Source of the DNA: Lactobacillus kitasatonis DSM 16761 = JCM 1039
Lineage (GTDB): Bacteria > Bacillota > Bacilli > Lactobacillales > Lactobacillaceae
Length of the DNA: 63,626 bases
Assembly (NCBI RefSeq): GCF_000615285.1
Contig: NZ_BALU01000013.1
Location: 1 to 63,626 of the forward strand
Reading direction: 5' to 3'
Below the pieces are notes generated by a model. The model was not told the DNA's origin. It made no database searches and saw only the letters and a list, made by a program, of their open reading frames with translations. Position 1 is the stretch's first letter. Each line of letters starts with the position of its first letter. This document shows positions 45,972 through 55,581 of this stretch, in pieces. The position numbers and the translations under genes are program-made.

Positions 45972-48328
45972 ATGAATAAAAAGATTTTAAAAATTTTAGA
46001 ATTTGGCGAAATTACCAAACGATTAAGTGAACTAGCTATTACTGAACCAGCTAAAAATGAAGCTGAAAAACTAGTACCAAGTGGTGATTTTGACCAAGTA
46101 CAAACGGAATTGAAACAAACTTTGGCATTAGCTGATTTACTTAGAATCAAAGGACAGCTTCCTTTAACTGATTTTAAGGATGTTCGTCCAAGTACTAAGC
46201 GTTTGGGCGTTAAAGCTAATTTGAATGCTAAAGAACTTGGCAACATATTGCTTGTTTTAAGCTTGGCTAATGAGATCAATAGTTTTTTGGAAGATCTTGA
46301 TGATGAAAAAATAAATTTAACAGCTATTGATTCAATTTTGGATCAATTAGATGTACCAGATCTTCTTTTTAGAGAATTAAAGAGATCTCTTGATTATGAT
46401 GGTGAAGTACTTGATACTGCTTCAAGTGCTTTGGCACGCTTACGTCACGATATTGCAAGTAATGAAGAAGAAATCAAGGATAAGATGAATGCTTATACTA
46501 AAGGTAACAGTAGTAAGTACTTATCTGAACAAATTGTAACCATTCGTGATGATCGTTACGTTGTTCCTGTTAAGCAAGAATATAGAGCAAAATTTGGTGG
46601 AGTAGTTCACGATCAAAGTGCCAGTGGTCAAACTTTGTTTATTGAACCTGAGGCAGTTCTTAACTTGAATAACCGCCAACAAAATTTGATTGCCAAGGAA
46701 AAGCAAGAAATTCGCAATATTTTAAAACACTTATCTGGTCTAGCTAGAGAAGAAATTGAAAGTTTAAATAATATCGCGACTGCTTTAACGCAACTGGACT
46801 TCCTGCAAGCCAAGGCTAAATTAGCTAAAAACATGAAGCTAGTGAGCCAATTTTAACTAAGGATCATTCAATTAATTTGCGTAATGCACGTCACCCATTG
46901 ATTGATCCTGAAAAGGTTGTTCCAAATGACATTCGTTTAGGCGATGACTTTGATACGATGTTAATTACTGGTCCTAACACTGGTGGTAAGACTATCACGT
47001 TGAAGACGGCAGGGCTTTTACAATTAATGGCACAATCCGGTTTGTTTATCCCAGCCGAAGAGGGCAGTAAAGTTGGTGTATTTGAAGAAGTTTATGCCGA
47101 TATTGGTGATGAACAATCAATTGAACAATCATTGAGTACTTTCTCATCACACATCAATGATATTGTGGCCATTATGAAAAATGTGAACAAAGAGACATTG
47201 GTTCTAATCGATGAAATTGGTGCAGGTACCGACCCAGAAGAAGGTGCTAGTTTGGCCATCAGTATTTTGGACTTTTTGCGTAAAAAAGATGCCAAGATTA
47301 TGGTTACTACGCACTATCCTGAATTGAAATTGTACGGCTACAACCGTCCGCGTACTACAAATGCATCAATGGAATTTGATTTGAAGACTTTGTCACCAAC
47401 TTATCATTTACAAATTGGTATTCCAGGTCACAGTAACGCTTTTGCGATTGCCCGTCGTTTGGGGATGCGCGAAGACGTGGTTAAAAATGCGCAGAACTTA
47501 ATGTCAGATGAAGATTCCGACATTAACAAGATGATTTCTAAGTTAAATGCTCAAACTAAAGCTGCTACTACTGCACGCAACCGTTTGGAGACTAGCTTAG
47601 ATCGCAGTCAAAAACTTGAACAAAAATTGCAACAAGCACTTGATTGGTATAATCAACGTGTACAGAAGCAACTTGATTTTGCTCAAGAAAGAGCTAATGA
47701 AGTTATTGCCAAGCGTCGTAAAAAGGCAGATCAAATTATTGAGCAACTTGAAAAGCAAAAGAATGCCGGCGTAAAAGAAAATAAGATCATTGAAGCTAAA
47801 GGTGAGTTAAACAGCTTGGAACGTCAGGCTAATAATTTGGCCCATAATAAAGTCTTACAGCGTGAAAAACGTCGTCACCATGTAAACGTAGGTGATCGTG
47901 TCAAAGTCCTCTCATATGGTCAAACTGGGACTATTACTAAGAAACTATCTGAACATGAATATGAAGTTCAAATGGGTATTATTAAGGTAAAAGTTAGTGA
48001 CCGTGACATTGAACGAATTGAAAAGAACGAATCTACTAAACCTAAACGTTTAGTCAGAGCTACTAGTGCTGTTAGAAGAAGTAATGCTCATAGTGAATTA
48101 GACTTGCGTGGTCAACGCTATGATGAGGCAATGACTAACCTTGATCGCTATATCGATTCTGTTTTATTAGCCGGTCTTAGCACAGTCACAATTATTCACG
48201 GAATTGGTACTGGTGCAATCCGTAAGGGTGTATGGCAATATTTGCGTAACAGCAGACACGTCAAGAGTTTCAATTATGCGCCAGCTAACGAAGGCGGTAA
48301 CGGAGCAACGATTGTTGAATTGAAATAA
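45972..48328 (+). pseudogene. mutS2: MutS2 endonuclease/ribosome rescue ATPase, frameshifted
   Basis: MutS2 proteins act in recombination suppression and in rescue of collided ribosomes. The first frame (45972-46856) holds the core domains and ends KNMKLVSQF. The second (from about 46840 to 48328) holds the ATPase GPNTGGKTITLKT, the coiled clamp and the C-terminal Smr domain (ELDLRGQRYDEAM, HGIGTGAI). At about 46835-46839 (ATGAAGCTAGT) one base is missing; restored, it reads NMKASEPILTKDHSI into RNARHPLIDP. Without it, the protein is cut before the ATPase. Confidence 0.88.
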
Positions 48329-48407
48329 GCAATTAACTTGCAAAAAGTAAGTAAGATGAATATACTAATAATATAAACTTTAGAATTTAATTAGTGAGGT
48401 ATATATT

Positions 48408-48719
48408 ATGGTTGATGCAATTAACGATCAAAACTTCGATGAAGAAACTAAGAATGGTGTAGCTTTAGTTGACTTTTGGGCAACTTGGTGTGGTCCATGT
48501 AAGATGCAATCACCAGTAATTGAACAATTGTCAGAAGAACGCCAAGACGTTAACTTCTACAAGATGGATGTTGATCAAAACCAAGATACTGCTAAGAACC
48601 TTGGTATTATGGCTATTCCAACTTTGATTATCAAGAAGGATGGCAACATTGTTGATCGAATTACCGGTTACACTCCAAAGGAAAAGTTAGACGATATTTT
48701 AGATCAATACACTGACTAA
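48408..48719 (+). CDS. trxA: Thioredoxin
   Basis: The 103-residue cytoplasmic disulfide reductase has active site WCGPC at 27-31 and the cis-Pro loop MAIPTLI. GAGG precedes the ATG. It lies downstream of mutS2 with its own gap, as in related genomes. Confidence 0.95.
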   Translation: MVDAINDQNFDEETKNGVALVDFWATWCGPCKMQSPVIEQLSEERQDVNFYKMDVDQNQDTAKNLGIMAIPTLIIKKDGNIVDRITGYTPKEKLDDILDQYTD

Positions 48720-48728
48720 CAGAATAGC

Positions 48729-48765
48729 AAAAAAGCTTGGGGCCAAGTTAGCCTCAAGCTTTTTT
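48729..48765 (+). terminator. Bidirectional terminator between trxA and mscL
   Basis: AAAAAAGCTTGGGGC pairs with GCCTCAAGCTTTTTT around a 7-nt loop; it serves convergent genes. Confidence 0.88.
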
Positions 48766-48766
48766 A

Positions 48767-49138
48767 TTATGCTTCTTTTTCTTTAAGCAAATCACGAATC
48801 TCTTTTAAGTAATCTGCTTCAGTTGGTGCAGCAGATGCTTCTTTTTCCTCTTTTTTGGTAAATTTGTTAACAGCTTTAACAATCAGAAATACGACAAAGG
48901 CAATAATCAGGAAGTTAATTACTGAGTTTAAAAAGCTGCCGTATTTAAATTTAGCATCCCCAACTTGAAGAACTAAGTTGGAAAGATCGATTTTGCCTAC
49001 GAATAATCCAATTAATGGATTAATTAAATTCGTAACAAGTGATCGCACAATGGCAGTAAAAGCTGCACCAATAATTACACCAACTGCTAGATCAATTACG
49101 TTTCCACGGGCAATAAACTGTTTAAATTCTTTAAGCAT
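48767..49138 (-). CDS. mscL: Large-conductance mechanosensitive channel MscL
   Basis: Membrane safety valve against hypo-osmotic shock. From 49138 it has 123 residues: [20 protein letters not shown] with the first transmembrane helix, a periplasmic loop, and the second helix ([19 protein letters not shown]), then a charged C-terminal helix. AGGAG is 8 nt before this ATG; the frame opens at 49171 without a matching site. Confidence 0.94.
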   Translation of the reverse strand: MLKEFKQFIARGNVIDLAVGVIIGAAFTAIVRSLVTNLINPLIGLFVGKIDLSNLVLQVGDAKFKYGSFLNSVINFLIIAFVVFLIVKAVNKFTKKEEKEASAAPTEADYLKEIRDLLKEKEA

Positions 49139-49224
49139 TTCAATTACTCCTATATCTATACCTAGTTGCAATATGATTACACTTAAAGTATATAGGAGAC
49201 TTAATTTATAGTCTAGTATATATT

Positions 49225-49644
49225 TTAAAATCTAGCAGTGATTTCTACTTTCTTTTCTTTAGACAAAATGTTGATTTCACTTTCAGTAGTCTTGCCGGTA
49301 GCCTTTTGGACGGCTTCTGCAATCATGCCACTTTCAAGTGAAAATTCTTTGCTATCGCTGTCTAAACGGTCTTCTACTGTTTGACCGCTTAGTTCAAAGG
49401 TAGTAGAGGAGCGTCTTTCTTTGGTCTTTTCGAGCTTGCCAAATTCAGCCATTGCAAAAAATTCAGCCAAATCGTCAAAGTCGGTTAGATCGTATTTACG
49501 CGCAACTCGTTTGCCTGCCCAGTAAAGAATAGATGCATTATCGTCGCCTAAAACAGTTGGCAAAAGAAAGTCGCGATAAAGCTGATTAATAAAATATACG
49601 TGTTCGTTAGAGTGTTCTGTATTTTCTGTCATAAACTTGTTCAT
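49225..49644 (-). CDS. YslB-like DUF2507 protein
   Basis: A protein of about 139 residues with the DUF2507 core ([20 protein letters not shown] ... FFAMAEFG). Function unknown. The start may be 49644 or the next ATG at 49632; AAAGGG lies immediately before the first and 12 nt before the second, so neither is ideal. It diverges from murI. Confidence 0.8.
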   Translation of the reverse strand: MNKFMTENTEHSNEHVYFINQLYRDFLLPTVLGDDNASILYWAGKRVARKYDLTDFDDLAEFFAMAEFGKLEKTKERRSSTTFELSGQTVEDRLDSDSKEFSLESGMIAEAVQKATGKTTESEINILSKEKKVEITARF

Positions 49645-49723
49645 CCCTTTTATTCTTTTTTATTTTACCGTAAACTAGTAGGAGTAGAAAATAATTTTTT
49701 TCTTAAATAAGAGGTTTTTTATC

Positions 49724-50530
49724 ATGGATAATCGTCCAATTGGACTACTAGATTCAGGTCTAGGCGGCCTGTCTATCGCTAAAAAAGTAGTTGAGAAACT
49801 GCCTAATGAATCCACCGTTTTTATTGGGGATAACGCACATATGCCATATGGCAATCGAACTAAAGAAGATATTATTGATTTAACACGTAAGTCGGTTAAA
49901 TTTTTACTTAATAATGATGTAAAACTAGTAATTTTTGCCTGCAATACAGCCACGGCTGCAGCTATGAGTACAATTGAAAAAGAAATTGATCCTCAAATCA
50001 TTGGGGTCATTCAATCAGGTGCATTGGATGCTGCTAGAACTACTAAAAATAAAAAGGTGGCAGTTGTAGCTACTAGTGTGACTGTAGATTCACACGCTTA
50101 TGAAAAAGAGATTCACTTCCGTGATCCAGAAATTGAAGTTACAGAATTGGCTACGCCAAAACTAGCACCACTTGTTGAAGCACAAGAAGATCATGCTACA
50201 AATTTGAAGGTGGTAAAAGAAAGCTTGGCACCTTTAAAAGATAAAGATTTTGATACTTTGGTTTTGGGTTGTACGCACTACCCATTAATTGAACAAGAAT
50301 TTAAAGAAGCAATTGATGATCCTAGTGTAACTATTTTGGATCCTGCTGATCAAGTAGCTCAATATACATTCAATGTGATGCGTCGTGATGGTTTATTTAG
50401 CGAGGAAAATCATAAAGCGGTTCATGAATATTACACTACTGGCAATCCAGCAAGCTTTGATAAGTTGGCTCGTACGTTTATGGACGATGCTACTTTAACT
50501 TCTAAGCACGTAGATACGGAGAACGAATAA
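49724..50530 (+). CDS. murI: Glutamate racemase
   Basis: Makes D-glutamate for peptidoglycan. The 268-residue protein has LLDSGLGGLSI, the catalytic cysteines in FACNTATAA and LGCTHYPLI, and GDNAHMPYG. AGAGG precedes the ATG. Its stop overlaps the next start. Confidence 0.96.
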   Translation: MDNRPIGLLDSGLGGLSIAKKVVEKLPNESTVFIGDNAHMPYGNRTKEDIIDLTRKSVKFLLNNDVKLVIFACNTATAAAMSTIEKEIDPQIIGVIQSGALDAARTTKNKKVAVVATSVTVDSHAYEKEIHFRDPEIEVTELATPKLAPLVEAQEDHATNLKVVKESLAPLKDKDFDTLVLGCTHYPLIEQEFKEAIDDPSVTILDPADQVAQYTFNVMRRDGLFSEENHKAVHEYYTTGNPASFDKLARTFMDDATLTSKHVDTENE

Positions 50531-51150
50531 TGGTTAAAGAAATTTTATTTGCAACTAGCAATCAAGGCAAGGCACGTGAATTAAAAGAGGCTTTCAAAAA
50601 AGCTGGTGTTGATGTGGTTATTAAGACGAATGCGGATTTAGATAATCCACCACATCCAATTGAAAGTGGTCATACTTTTGAAGCAAACGCTAAAATTAAG
50701 GCACATGAATTAGCTGATTTTAGTAAGATGCCAACAATTGCAGATGACTCTGGCTTGATGGTTGATGCATTAAATGGTGAACCTGGCGTGAGAAGTGCAC
50801 GTTATGCTGGTGAAGCCCACAATGATGCTAAAAACAATGCCAAATTATTAGCTGAACTTGGTGGTGTGCCAAAAGAAAAGAGAACTGCTAAATTCTGGAC
50901 TACGATTGTAGTTTCTATGCCAGGTGAATTCGATAAAGATTTAGTTGTTTCAGGTACATGTGCAGGTCGTATTTTACCATTGCCACAAGGTGAAGATGGT
51001 TTCGGTTATGATCCATTGTTTTATGTGCCAGAAAAAGAAAAAACTTTTGCGCAAATGACTACTGATGAAAAGAATGAAATTTCCCACCGTGGTCGTGCAG
51101 TAGAAAAATTATTGCAAGAATTGCCTGCTTGGCTTGAACAATTTGAATAA
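50530..51150 (+). CDS. rdgB: XTP/dITP diphosphatase (RdgB/HAM1)
   Basis: Removes non-canonical purine nucleotides. The 206-residue protein has FATSNQGKARELKEAF, IADDSGLMVDAL, FGYDPLFY and SHRGRAVEK. Coupled to murI by a one-base overlap, a common pairing. A terminator follows. Confidence 0.95.
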   Translation: MVKEILFATSNQGKARELKEAFKKAGVDVVIKTNADLDNPPHPIESGHTFEANAKIKAHELADFSKMPTIADDSGLMVDALNGEPGVRSARYAGEAHNDAKNNAKLLAELGGVPKEKRTAKFWTTIVVSMPGEFDKDLVVSGTCAGRILPLPQGEDGFGYDPLFYVPEKEKTFAQMTTDEKNEISHRGRAVEKLLQELPAWLEQFE

Positions 51151-51154
51151 TATG

Positions 51155-51184
51155 AAAAAGGTGTTCATTGGGAACACCTTTTTT
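51155..51184 (+). terminator. Terminator after rdgB
   Basis: AAAAAGGTGTTC pairs with GAACACCTTTTT around a short loop. Confidence 0.88.
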
Positions 51185-51215
51185 ATATTGATAAGTATTA
51201 GTAATGGAGACCTCT

Positions 51216-52103
51216 GTGAAAGAAAAAATAATAAAAGATAATATCTATGGTTCAAAATTTAGAAAGATGCGGGTAGCTCATCATATTAATTTGGTAGATG
51301 CAGCAAAAGGCATTACCAACAAATCCACGTTGGCTGAATGGGAGAAGGGTAAGGATAATTTATCTTGGTGTAAAGTTATTGCATTGCTCTTTAATATCCA
51401 TATTCAACCAATAGAATTCTTAGAAGATACGGTAAGTTCACATTTATATTTTTCAATCCAAGATATTGCTAATGCATATGGAACAAATGATATAGAACAG
51501 CTTAAGGCAATTTCATTGAAATACTTAAAACAGTCTCAAAATGAGCCATTGAACAAGGACTTATTATTAAAAGCTGCTATGGCCTGTAACTTTTACGAAG
51601 ATTTAACTGGGAAAGATATTTTTCCATCATTAGCGTCGGAAAAACTCGTGATGTATTTTTCTAATGTAGTTAATAACGACAATTGTTGGTATTATGAAAA
51701 TATTTTTTATTTTAATTCGGTTACTCAATTATTGAGTCCTACACATTTGTATGGTTTTTCTTTGAAATTGCTAGAGTACGTTAAAAAAGAAAAGATTGAT
51801 TCGAAAATTTGGTATGACTTGAGTTTGAATGCTTTATTGAATGTCGTTTTTTCTTTAATAAAAAAGGATCTGCAAAAAGCCGAAAACTTGTTAGAAAAGT
51901 TAGATACGCTAGAAATAATGGATTTGTATGCAGAAGAAACTATTCGTGAAAAATTTATGAATAGTTTGATTTGTTACGCTAAGAATAATGACAGCACTGA
52001 GATGATTAATCTGTTTAAATATTTGGATTTCTTAGGACTTAAAAAGATGAAGTCAGATTTTCAGGTTGCATTCACACAAATTGCAGAAATCTATGACAGA
52101 TAA
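51216..52103 (+). CDS. Rgg/MutR-type transcriptional regulator
   Basis: About 295 residues: an N-terminal XRE helix-turn-helix (FRKMRVAHHINLVDAAKGIT ... STLAEWEKGK) and a long helical C-terminal domain of TPR-like repeats, as in Rgg/GadR/MutR regulators. Several of these sense short peptides. GTG 51216 has GGAG 6 nt upstream; ATG 51204 overlaps that site. It is followed by a palindrome and a small membrane-protein gene that may be its target. Confidence 0.75.
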   Translation: MKEKIIKDNIYGSKFRKMRVAHHINLVDAAKGITNKSTLAEWEKGKDNLSWCKVIALLFNIHIQPIEFLEDTVSSHLYFSIQDIANAYGTNDIEQLKAISLKYLKQSQNEPLNKDLLLKAAMACNFYEDLTGKDIFPSLASEKLVMYFSNVVNNDNCWYYENIFYFNSVTQLLSPTHLYGFSLKLLEYVKKEKIDSKIWYDLSLNALLNVVFSLIKKDLQKAENLLEKLDTLEIMDLYAEETIREKFMNSLICYAKNNDSTEMINLFKYLDFLGLKKMKSDFQVAFTQIAEIYDR

Positions 52104-52108
52104 ATTCG

Positions 52109-52126
52109 TTTCCGATATTTCGGAAA
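52109..52126. promoter_or_regulatory. Palindrome between the Rgg-like gene and a small membrane gene
   Basis: TTTCCGA and TCGGAAA are exact complements around TATT, with no T-run after it. It is a candidate operator for the Rgg-like regulator on the downstream gene. Confidence 0.45.
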
Positions 52127-52201
52127 TACGTAAATAGTTACCTTTAAAAACATGATAATGAAAATATAGAAATAAATCATTGCTTTGAAAGAGGCGCAAT
52201 C

Positions 52202-52477
52202 ATGGCATTATGGATAATCGGAATCTTGGCAATTCTTGCGATAGTTGCGACATGTTTACCAGTAACTACAAAATATTATTCACGCTATTTGGTCAAATTA
52301 AGATATTGGAATATTTTAATTATCTTTTTGATTTACGTTTTATTTGATGTCTGGTTTTTAACTGCAATTTCTATGACAGATGAAAAAGTTTGGTGGATAT
52401 TTATTCTGATCAATATCTCAGGAATTACTGCCATTTATAGAACTTACAAAGAAATCAAAAATATCAATAAAAAATAA
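52202..52477 (+). CDS. Small membrane protein of unknown function
   Basis: 91 residues with three hydrophobic segments (about 2-20, 37-57 and 65-80) and a lysine-rich end. No family recognised. GAGG lies before the ATG. It sits just after the Rgg-like gene and may be under its control. Confidence 0.6.
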   Translation: MALWIIGILAILAIVATCLPVTTKYYSRYLVKLRYWNILIIFLIYVLFDVWFLTAISMTDEKVWWIFILINISGITAIYRTYKEIKNINKK

Positions 52478-52510
52478 AAATGCCCAGTTTTTTACAACTG
52501 GACATTTTTT
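52476..52510 (+). terminator. Bidirectional terminator between convergent genes
   Basis: AAAAATGCCCAGTT pairs with AACTGGACATTTTT, one mismatch; it also covers the stop of the mscS gene. Confidence 0.8.
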
Positions 52511-53354
52511 ACTTGCTTTGCGTTGCTTTAGGAGTAGGCACACTAGCAAATTTAATGCCGTTTTCCTGTAACGTTTGAATGTATTTAGTTAAATAAAGAT
52601 TTCTAACCGCACTTTGTTTTCCTGGCTTAACTTGGAAGTGGATGCTGTAAACAAACTTATTACCAGTTTGCTCCGTAATTCCTGTAATTGTTGGACCTTG
52701 GACAATTGTCTTTTTCTCAGGTTGAATGGTTTGATTGCATTGCTTGATGAGGCGATTAACTTCTGTAACATCATTTTCAGCATCAAGGTCAAGGTTAATA
52801 TCAAGTGCCACACCACCGTGAGCTAAGTTTTGCACGATTGTAATATTGCGGTTAGGGATGTAGATAATTGAGCCATCTGAACCTTTTAATCTAGTAGTTC
52901 TAAGGCCTAGTTGAACCACAGTACCAACATTAGTGCCAATTTGAACTAAATCGCCAACGTCGAATTGATCTTCACTCAAGATGAAAAAGCCGTTGACTAA
53001 ATCACTGACAAAGCCTTGAGCTCCCATCCCTAAAGCTAGGGAGAAAATTCCGGCACTAGCAAGTAGTGTACCAACTGGAACACCTAAAATTGATAAAACG
53101 CCAAATAAATAAAAGAAGATCAACGTGTATTGGAATAAACTATTGATCAAAGCAGCAATCGTTTTGGAACGCTTATTTTTTAATGTATTGTGTTTGGCTA
53201 AATAATTGTTAATTAATTTATGTCCAAAGTGAGATAATAGATAAAAGATCAAAGTCGTGATTGCTAACTGCCAAATGGTAGAAAGTAAATTCTGACCGAT
53301 TTTTCCCCAATCTATTTTTAGTTTTGGGATATTTAATTGTGAGGGAAGCTTCAT
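52509..53354 (-). CDS. MscS-family mechanosensitive channel
   Basis: 281 residues with N-terminal transmembrane helices and the pore helix GVPVGTLLASAGIFSLALGM, followed by the beta domain (DQFDVGDLVQIGTNVGTV) typical of MscS. The short form resembles YkuT/YhdY types. AAAGGA precedes the ATG. Confidence 0.88.
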   Translation of the reverse strand: MKLPSQLNIPKLKIDWGKIGQNLLSTIWQLAITTLIFYLLSHFGHKLINNYLAKHNTLKNKRSKTIAALINSLFQYTLIFFYLFGVLSILGVPVGTLLASAGIFSLALGMGAQGFVSDLVNGFFILSEDQFDVGDLVQIGTNVGTVVQLGLRTTRLKGSDGSIIYIPNRNITIVQNLAHGGVALDINLDLDAENDVTEVNRLIKQCNQTIQPEKKTIVQGPTITGITEQTGNKFVYSIHFQVKPGKQSAVRNLYLTKYIQTLQENGIKFASVPTPKATQSK

Positions 53355-53462
53355 ATCTGGTCCTTTCTTTACATTATGATTCTATAAAATAATAACAATA
53401 CATAGATTGAGAATAAAGGATTTTCATGCTAGACTTTTTTTAGATAATAATGGAGGTTAAAA

Positions 53463-53888
53463 ATGACAATTTCTTATGGTGCTTTAGCTGGTTTGATTGC
53501 GGCTATTGCTTTCTTAATTTTGGTATTATTTACAATTCCAATGCTTACTAGAACCGCAAAATTATTAAGAGAAACCAGTACAACTATTCAAACAACTAAC
53601 GAATCATTAAAAAAGATGACAGAAGACATGGATAGTTTAATGAATCAAACAAATGATTTGTTGGATAAAACTAATGATCTTATGGTCGACGTTAATGGTA
53701 AAATGAAGACGTTAGATCCAGTAGTTCAAGCCGCTGCAGATTTAGGCGAAAGCGTATCAGAATTAAACGATTCATCTAAAAAGATCGCTAAACGCTTTAG
53801 CAGCAATCATTTAAGCCGTACGGGTCTTATTTCTTCAATAGCTGCGACGGCATTTGCAAGACGCAAGCGTCGCAGAGGTGAAAATTAA
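53463..53888 (+). CDS. DUF948 envelope protein
   Basis: 141 residues: one N-terminal membrane helix (about 7-28), then a long coiled coil (TIQTTNESLKKMTEDMDSLM) and a basic end. DUF948 proteins are of unknown role and often sit beside YtxH, as here. GGAGG precedes the ATG. Confidence 0.82.
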   Translation: MTISYGALAGLIAAIAFLILVLFTIPMLTRTAKLLRETSTTIQTTNESLKKMTEDMDSLMNQTNDLLDKTNDLMVDVNGKMKTLDPVVQAAADLGESVSELNDSSKKIAKRFSSNHLSRTGLISSIAATAFARRKRRRGEN

Positions 53889-53905
53889 TAAAGGAGGAAT
53901 TCACC

Positions 53906-54286
53906 ATGAAAAAATTCGCAAGTTTCTTATTAGGTGCCGTTGCAGGATGTGCAGCAGGTTTTCTCGCAGGTTCACTTCTTGTTAGTGATGAACAAGTTGA
54001 TGACGTTAAGAACAAGATTAAAGATAATGACAAGCTTCAAGATTTGAAGAAGAAATACGATAATGGTACTGAAATTGTCAAGAATCAATTAGCTTCATTC
54101 CCAAAGAATGTTGAAGATGATTCAGAATTAAAAGACTTCGATGACATCGTAATCGATGATTCAGATAAGGATGACAATGTTGCTGCAGGTGACAATGCTC
54201 AAGAATCTATTGATGATTTAAACAATGCAGAAGAAGAACATAACACTGAAGATACAACTGCAGATGAAACTAAGCCAGAAGCTTAA
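53906..54286 (+). CDS. YtxH-like protein
   Basis: 126 residues: a Gly/Ala-rich membrane segment (LLGAVAGCAAGFLAGSLL), a short coiled coil and a strongly acidic tail. The YtxH family is poorly characterised. AAAGGAGG precedes the ATG, and the gene is cotranscribed with the DUF948 gene. Confidence 0.8.
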   Translation: MKKFASFLLGAVAGCAAGFLAGSLLVSDEQVDDVKNKIKDNDKLQDLKKKYDNGTEIVKNQLASFPKNVEDDSELKDFDDIVIDDSDKDDNVAAGDNAQESIDDLNNAEEEHNTEDTTADETKPEA

Positions 54287-54296
54287 TCGAATCTAT

Positions 54297-54326
54297 TAAA
54301 AAAGGCCGATTTTAATCGGCCTTTTT
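54297..54326 (+). terminator. Terminator between ytxH-like gene and pepQ
   Basis: GGCCGATT and AATCGGCC with A- and T-tracts on the two sides; bidirectional for convergent genes. Confidence 0.88.
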
Positions 54327-54335
54327 CTTTTTGCC

Positions 54336-55442
54336 TTAATCTTTTAATGGCAAAATCTTTAAGTCTTTGTCAGTGTGAGTAAATGGCTTGAAACCATCCT
54401 TGGTAACAACACCACAATCTTCGATTCTAACACCAGCAAAGCCAGGGATGTAAATACCTGGTTCAATTGAGAAGCACATGCCTTCTTCAAGTACTAAGTC
54501 ATTGCCTTGAACAATTGATGGGTATTCGTGTACGTTTTTACCAATACCGTGACCTAAACGGTGGATGAAGTATTCGCCATATCCGGCTTTAGTGATGATA
54601 TCACGAGCAACACTATCAAGCTCTTCTGCTGTAATACCAGGCTTTGCGGCTTCTATTGCTGCTTGTTGAGCTTCGCGGTCAACTTCGTAAATTTCACGTT
54701 GCTTATCACTTGGAGTGCCGTAAGCAACAGTTCTACTTGAATCTGATGCGTAGCCATCGTGCATAGTACCTAAGTCAAATAGAACTAATTCGTTAGGTTG
54801 AACCTGGTTCATGGTTGGGCCTAAGTGTGGGTTAGCCGCATTTTTACCAGCTTGCACGATAGTTTCAAAACTTTCATGCATAACGCCTTTTTGAATCTTT
54901 AATTGGTAATCGATTTGGCCAGCAATACTTCTCTCAGTAACGCCAGTTCTAATTGCATCAAAACCAATCTTGAAGGCAAAGTCGGCTTCTGCACCAGCAC
55001 CTTGAAGTTTTTTGATTTCTTCAGGAGTCTTGTATAAGCGAAGTTTTTCGATGAAAGGAGAAACGTCGTTAGTAAAGCTAGAGTTGGCAAATTCTCCGCG
55101 CAGGCGTTGGTAATGGGCAACAGACAAATCATCTTTTTCAATAGCCCAGTTATGATGTTCTTTTGCTCTCTTTCTAACGTTGTCAGCAATAATTCCCCAT
55201 GGATCTTCTGAATCAAGGTAGCCGATAACATCACCATCCCATTCAGAATCTTTTGCTTCTTCCACATTTAAAGCAGGACAGAATACGAATGGTTCTGCAT
55301 CTTTAAATACGACCAAAGCAAAAATTCTTTCGTGAGGATCCATTGAATAGCCGGTGAAGTATGAAATGGTAATCGGGTTGGAAATAAAGGCAACATCATT
55401 GCCAGAATCTTGCAACCATTGTTGTAATTTATCTAAGTTCAT
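54336..55442 (-). CDS. pepQ: Xaa-Pro dipeptidase (prolidase)
   Basis: Cytoplasmic metallopeptidase that hydrolyses dipeptides with C-terminal proline, important for casein use. The 368-residue pita-bread protein has ligands in [18 protein letters not shown] (two Asp), [15 protein letters not shown] (His), FSIEPGIY (Glu) and VRIEDCG (Glu). It diverges from ccpA with a cre box between them, a classic lactobacillus arrangement. Confidence 0.94.
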   Translation of the reverse strand: MNLDKLQQWLQDSGNDVAFISNPITISYFTGYSMDPHERIFALVVFKDAEPFVFCPALNVEEAKDSEWDGDVIGYLDSEDPWGIIADNVRKRAKEHHNWAIEKDDLSVAHYQRLRGEFANSSFTNDVSPFIEKLRLYKTPEEIKKLQGAGAEADFAFKIGFDAIRTGVTERSIAGQIDYQLKIQKGVMHESFETIVQAGKNAANPHLGPTMNQVQPNELVLFDLGTMHDGYASDSSRTVAYGTPSDKQREIYEVDREAQQAAIEAAKPGITAEELDSVARDIITKAGYGEYFIHRLGHGIGKNVHEYPSIVQGNDLVLEEGMCFSIEPGIYIPGFAGVRIEDCGVVTKDGFKPFTHTDKDLKILPLKD

Positions 55443-55511
55443 AGTTTTCCTCTTTTCTTGAATTTATTGCAAGTATATCATGATTTATTCATGAAAGAAT
55501 GAAAGAAAAAC

Positions 55512-55549
55512 TGTAAACGTTTGCACTTCGTGCTAGATAATGATACATT
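55512..55549 (+). promoter_or_regulatory. ccpA promoter and cre box
   Basis: TGTAAACGTTTGCA (55512-55525) matches the cre consensus exactly. It overlaps the -35 TTGCAC (55521-55526); after 17 nt comes TACATT with an upstream TG. CcpA autoregulation and an effect on divergent pepQ are expected. Confidence 0.75.
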
Positions 55550-55581
55550 ATTAGGGCGAAGGATTTTTGGGAAGGACTGAG

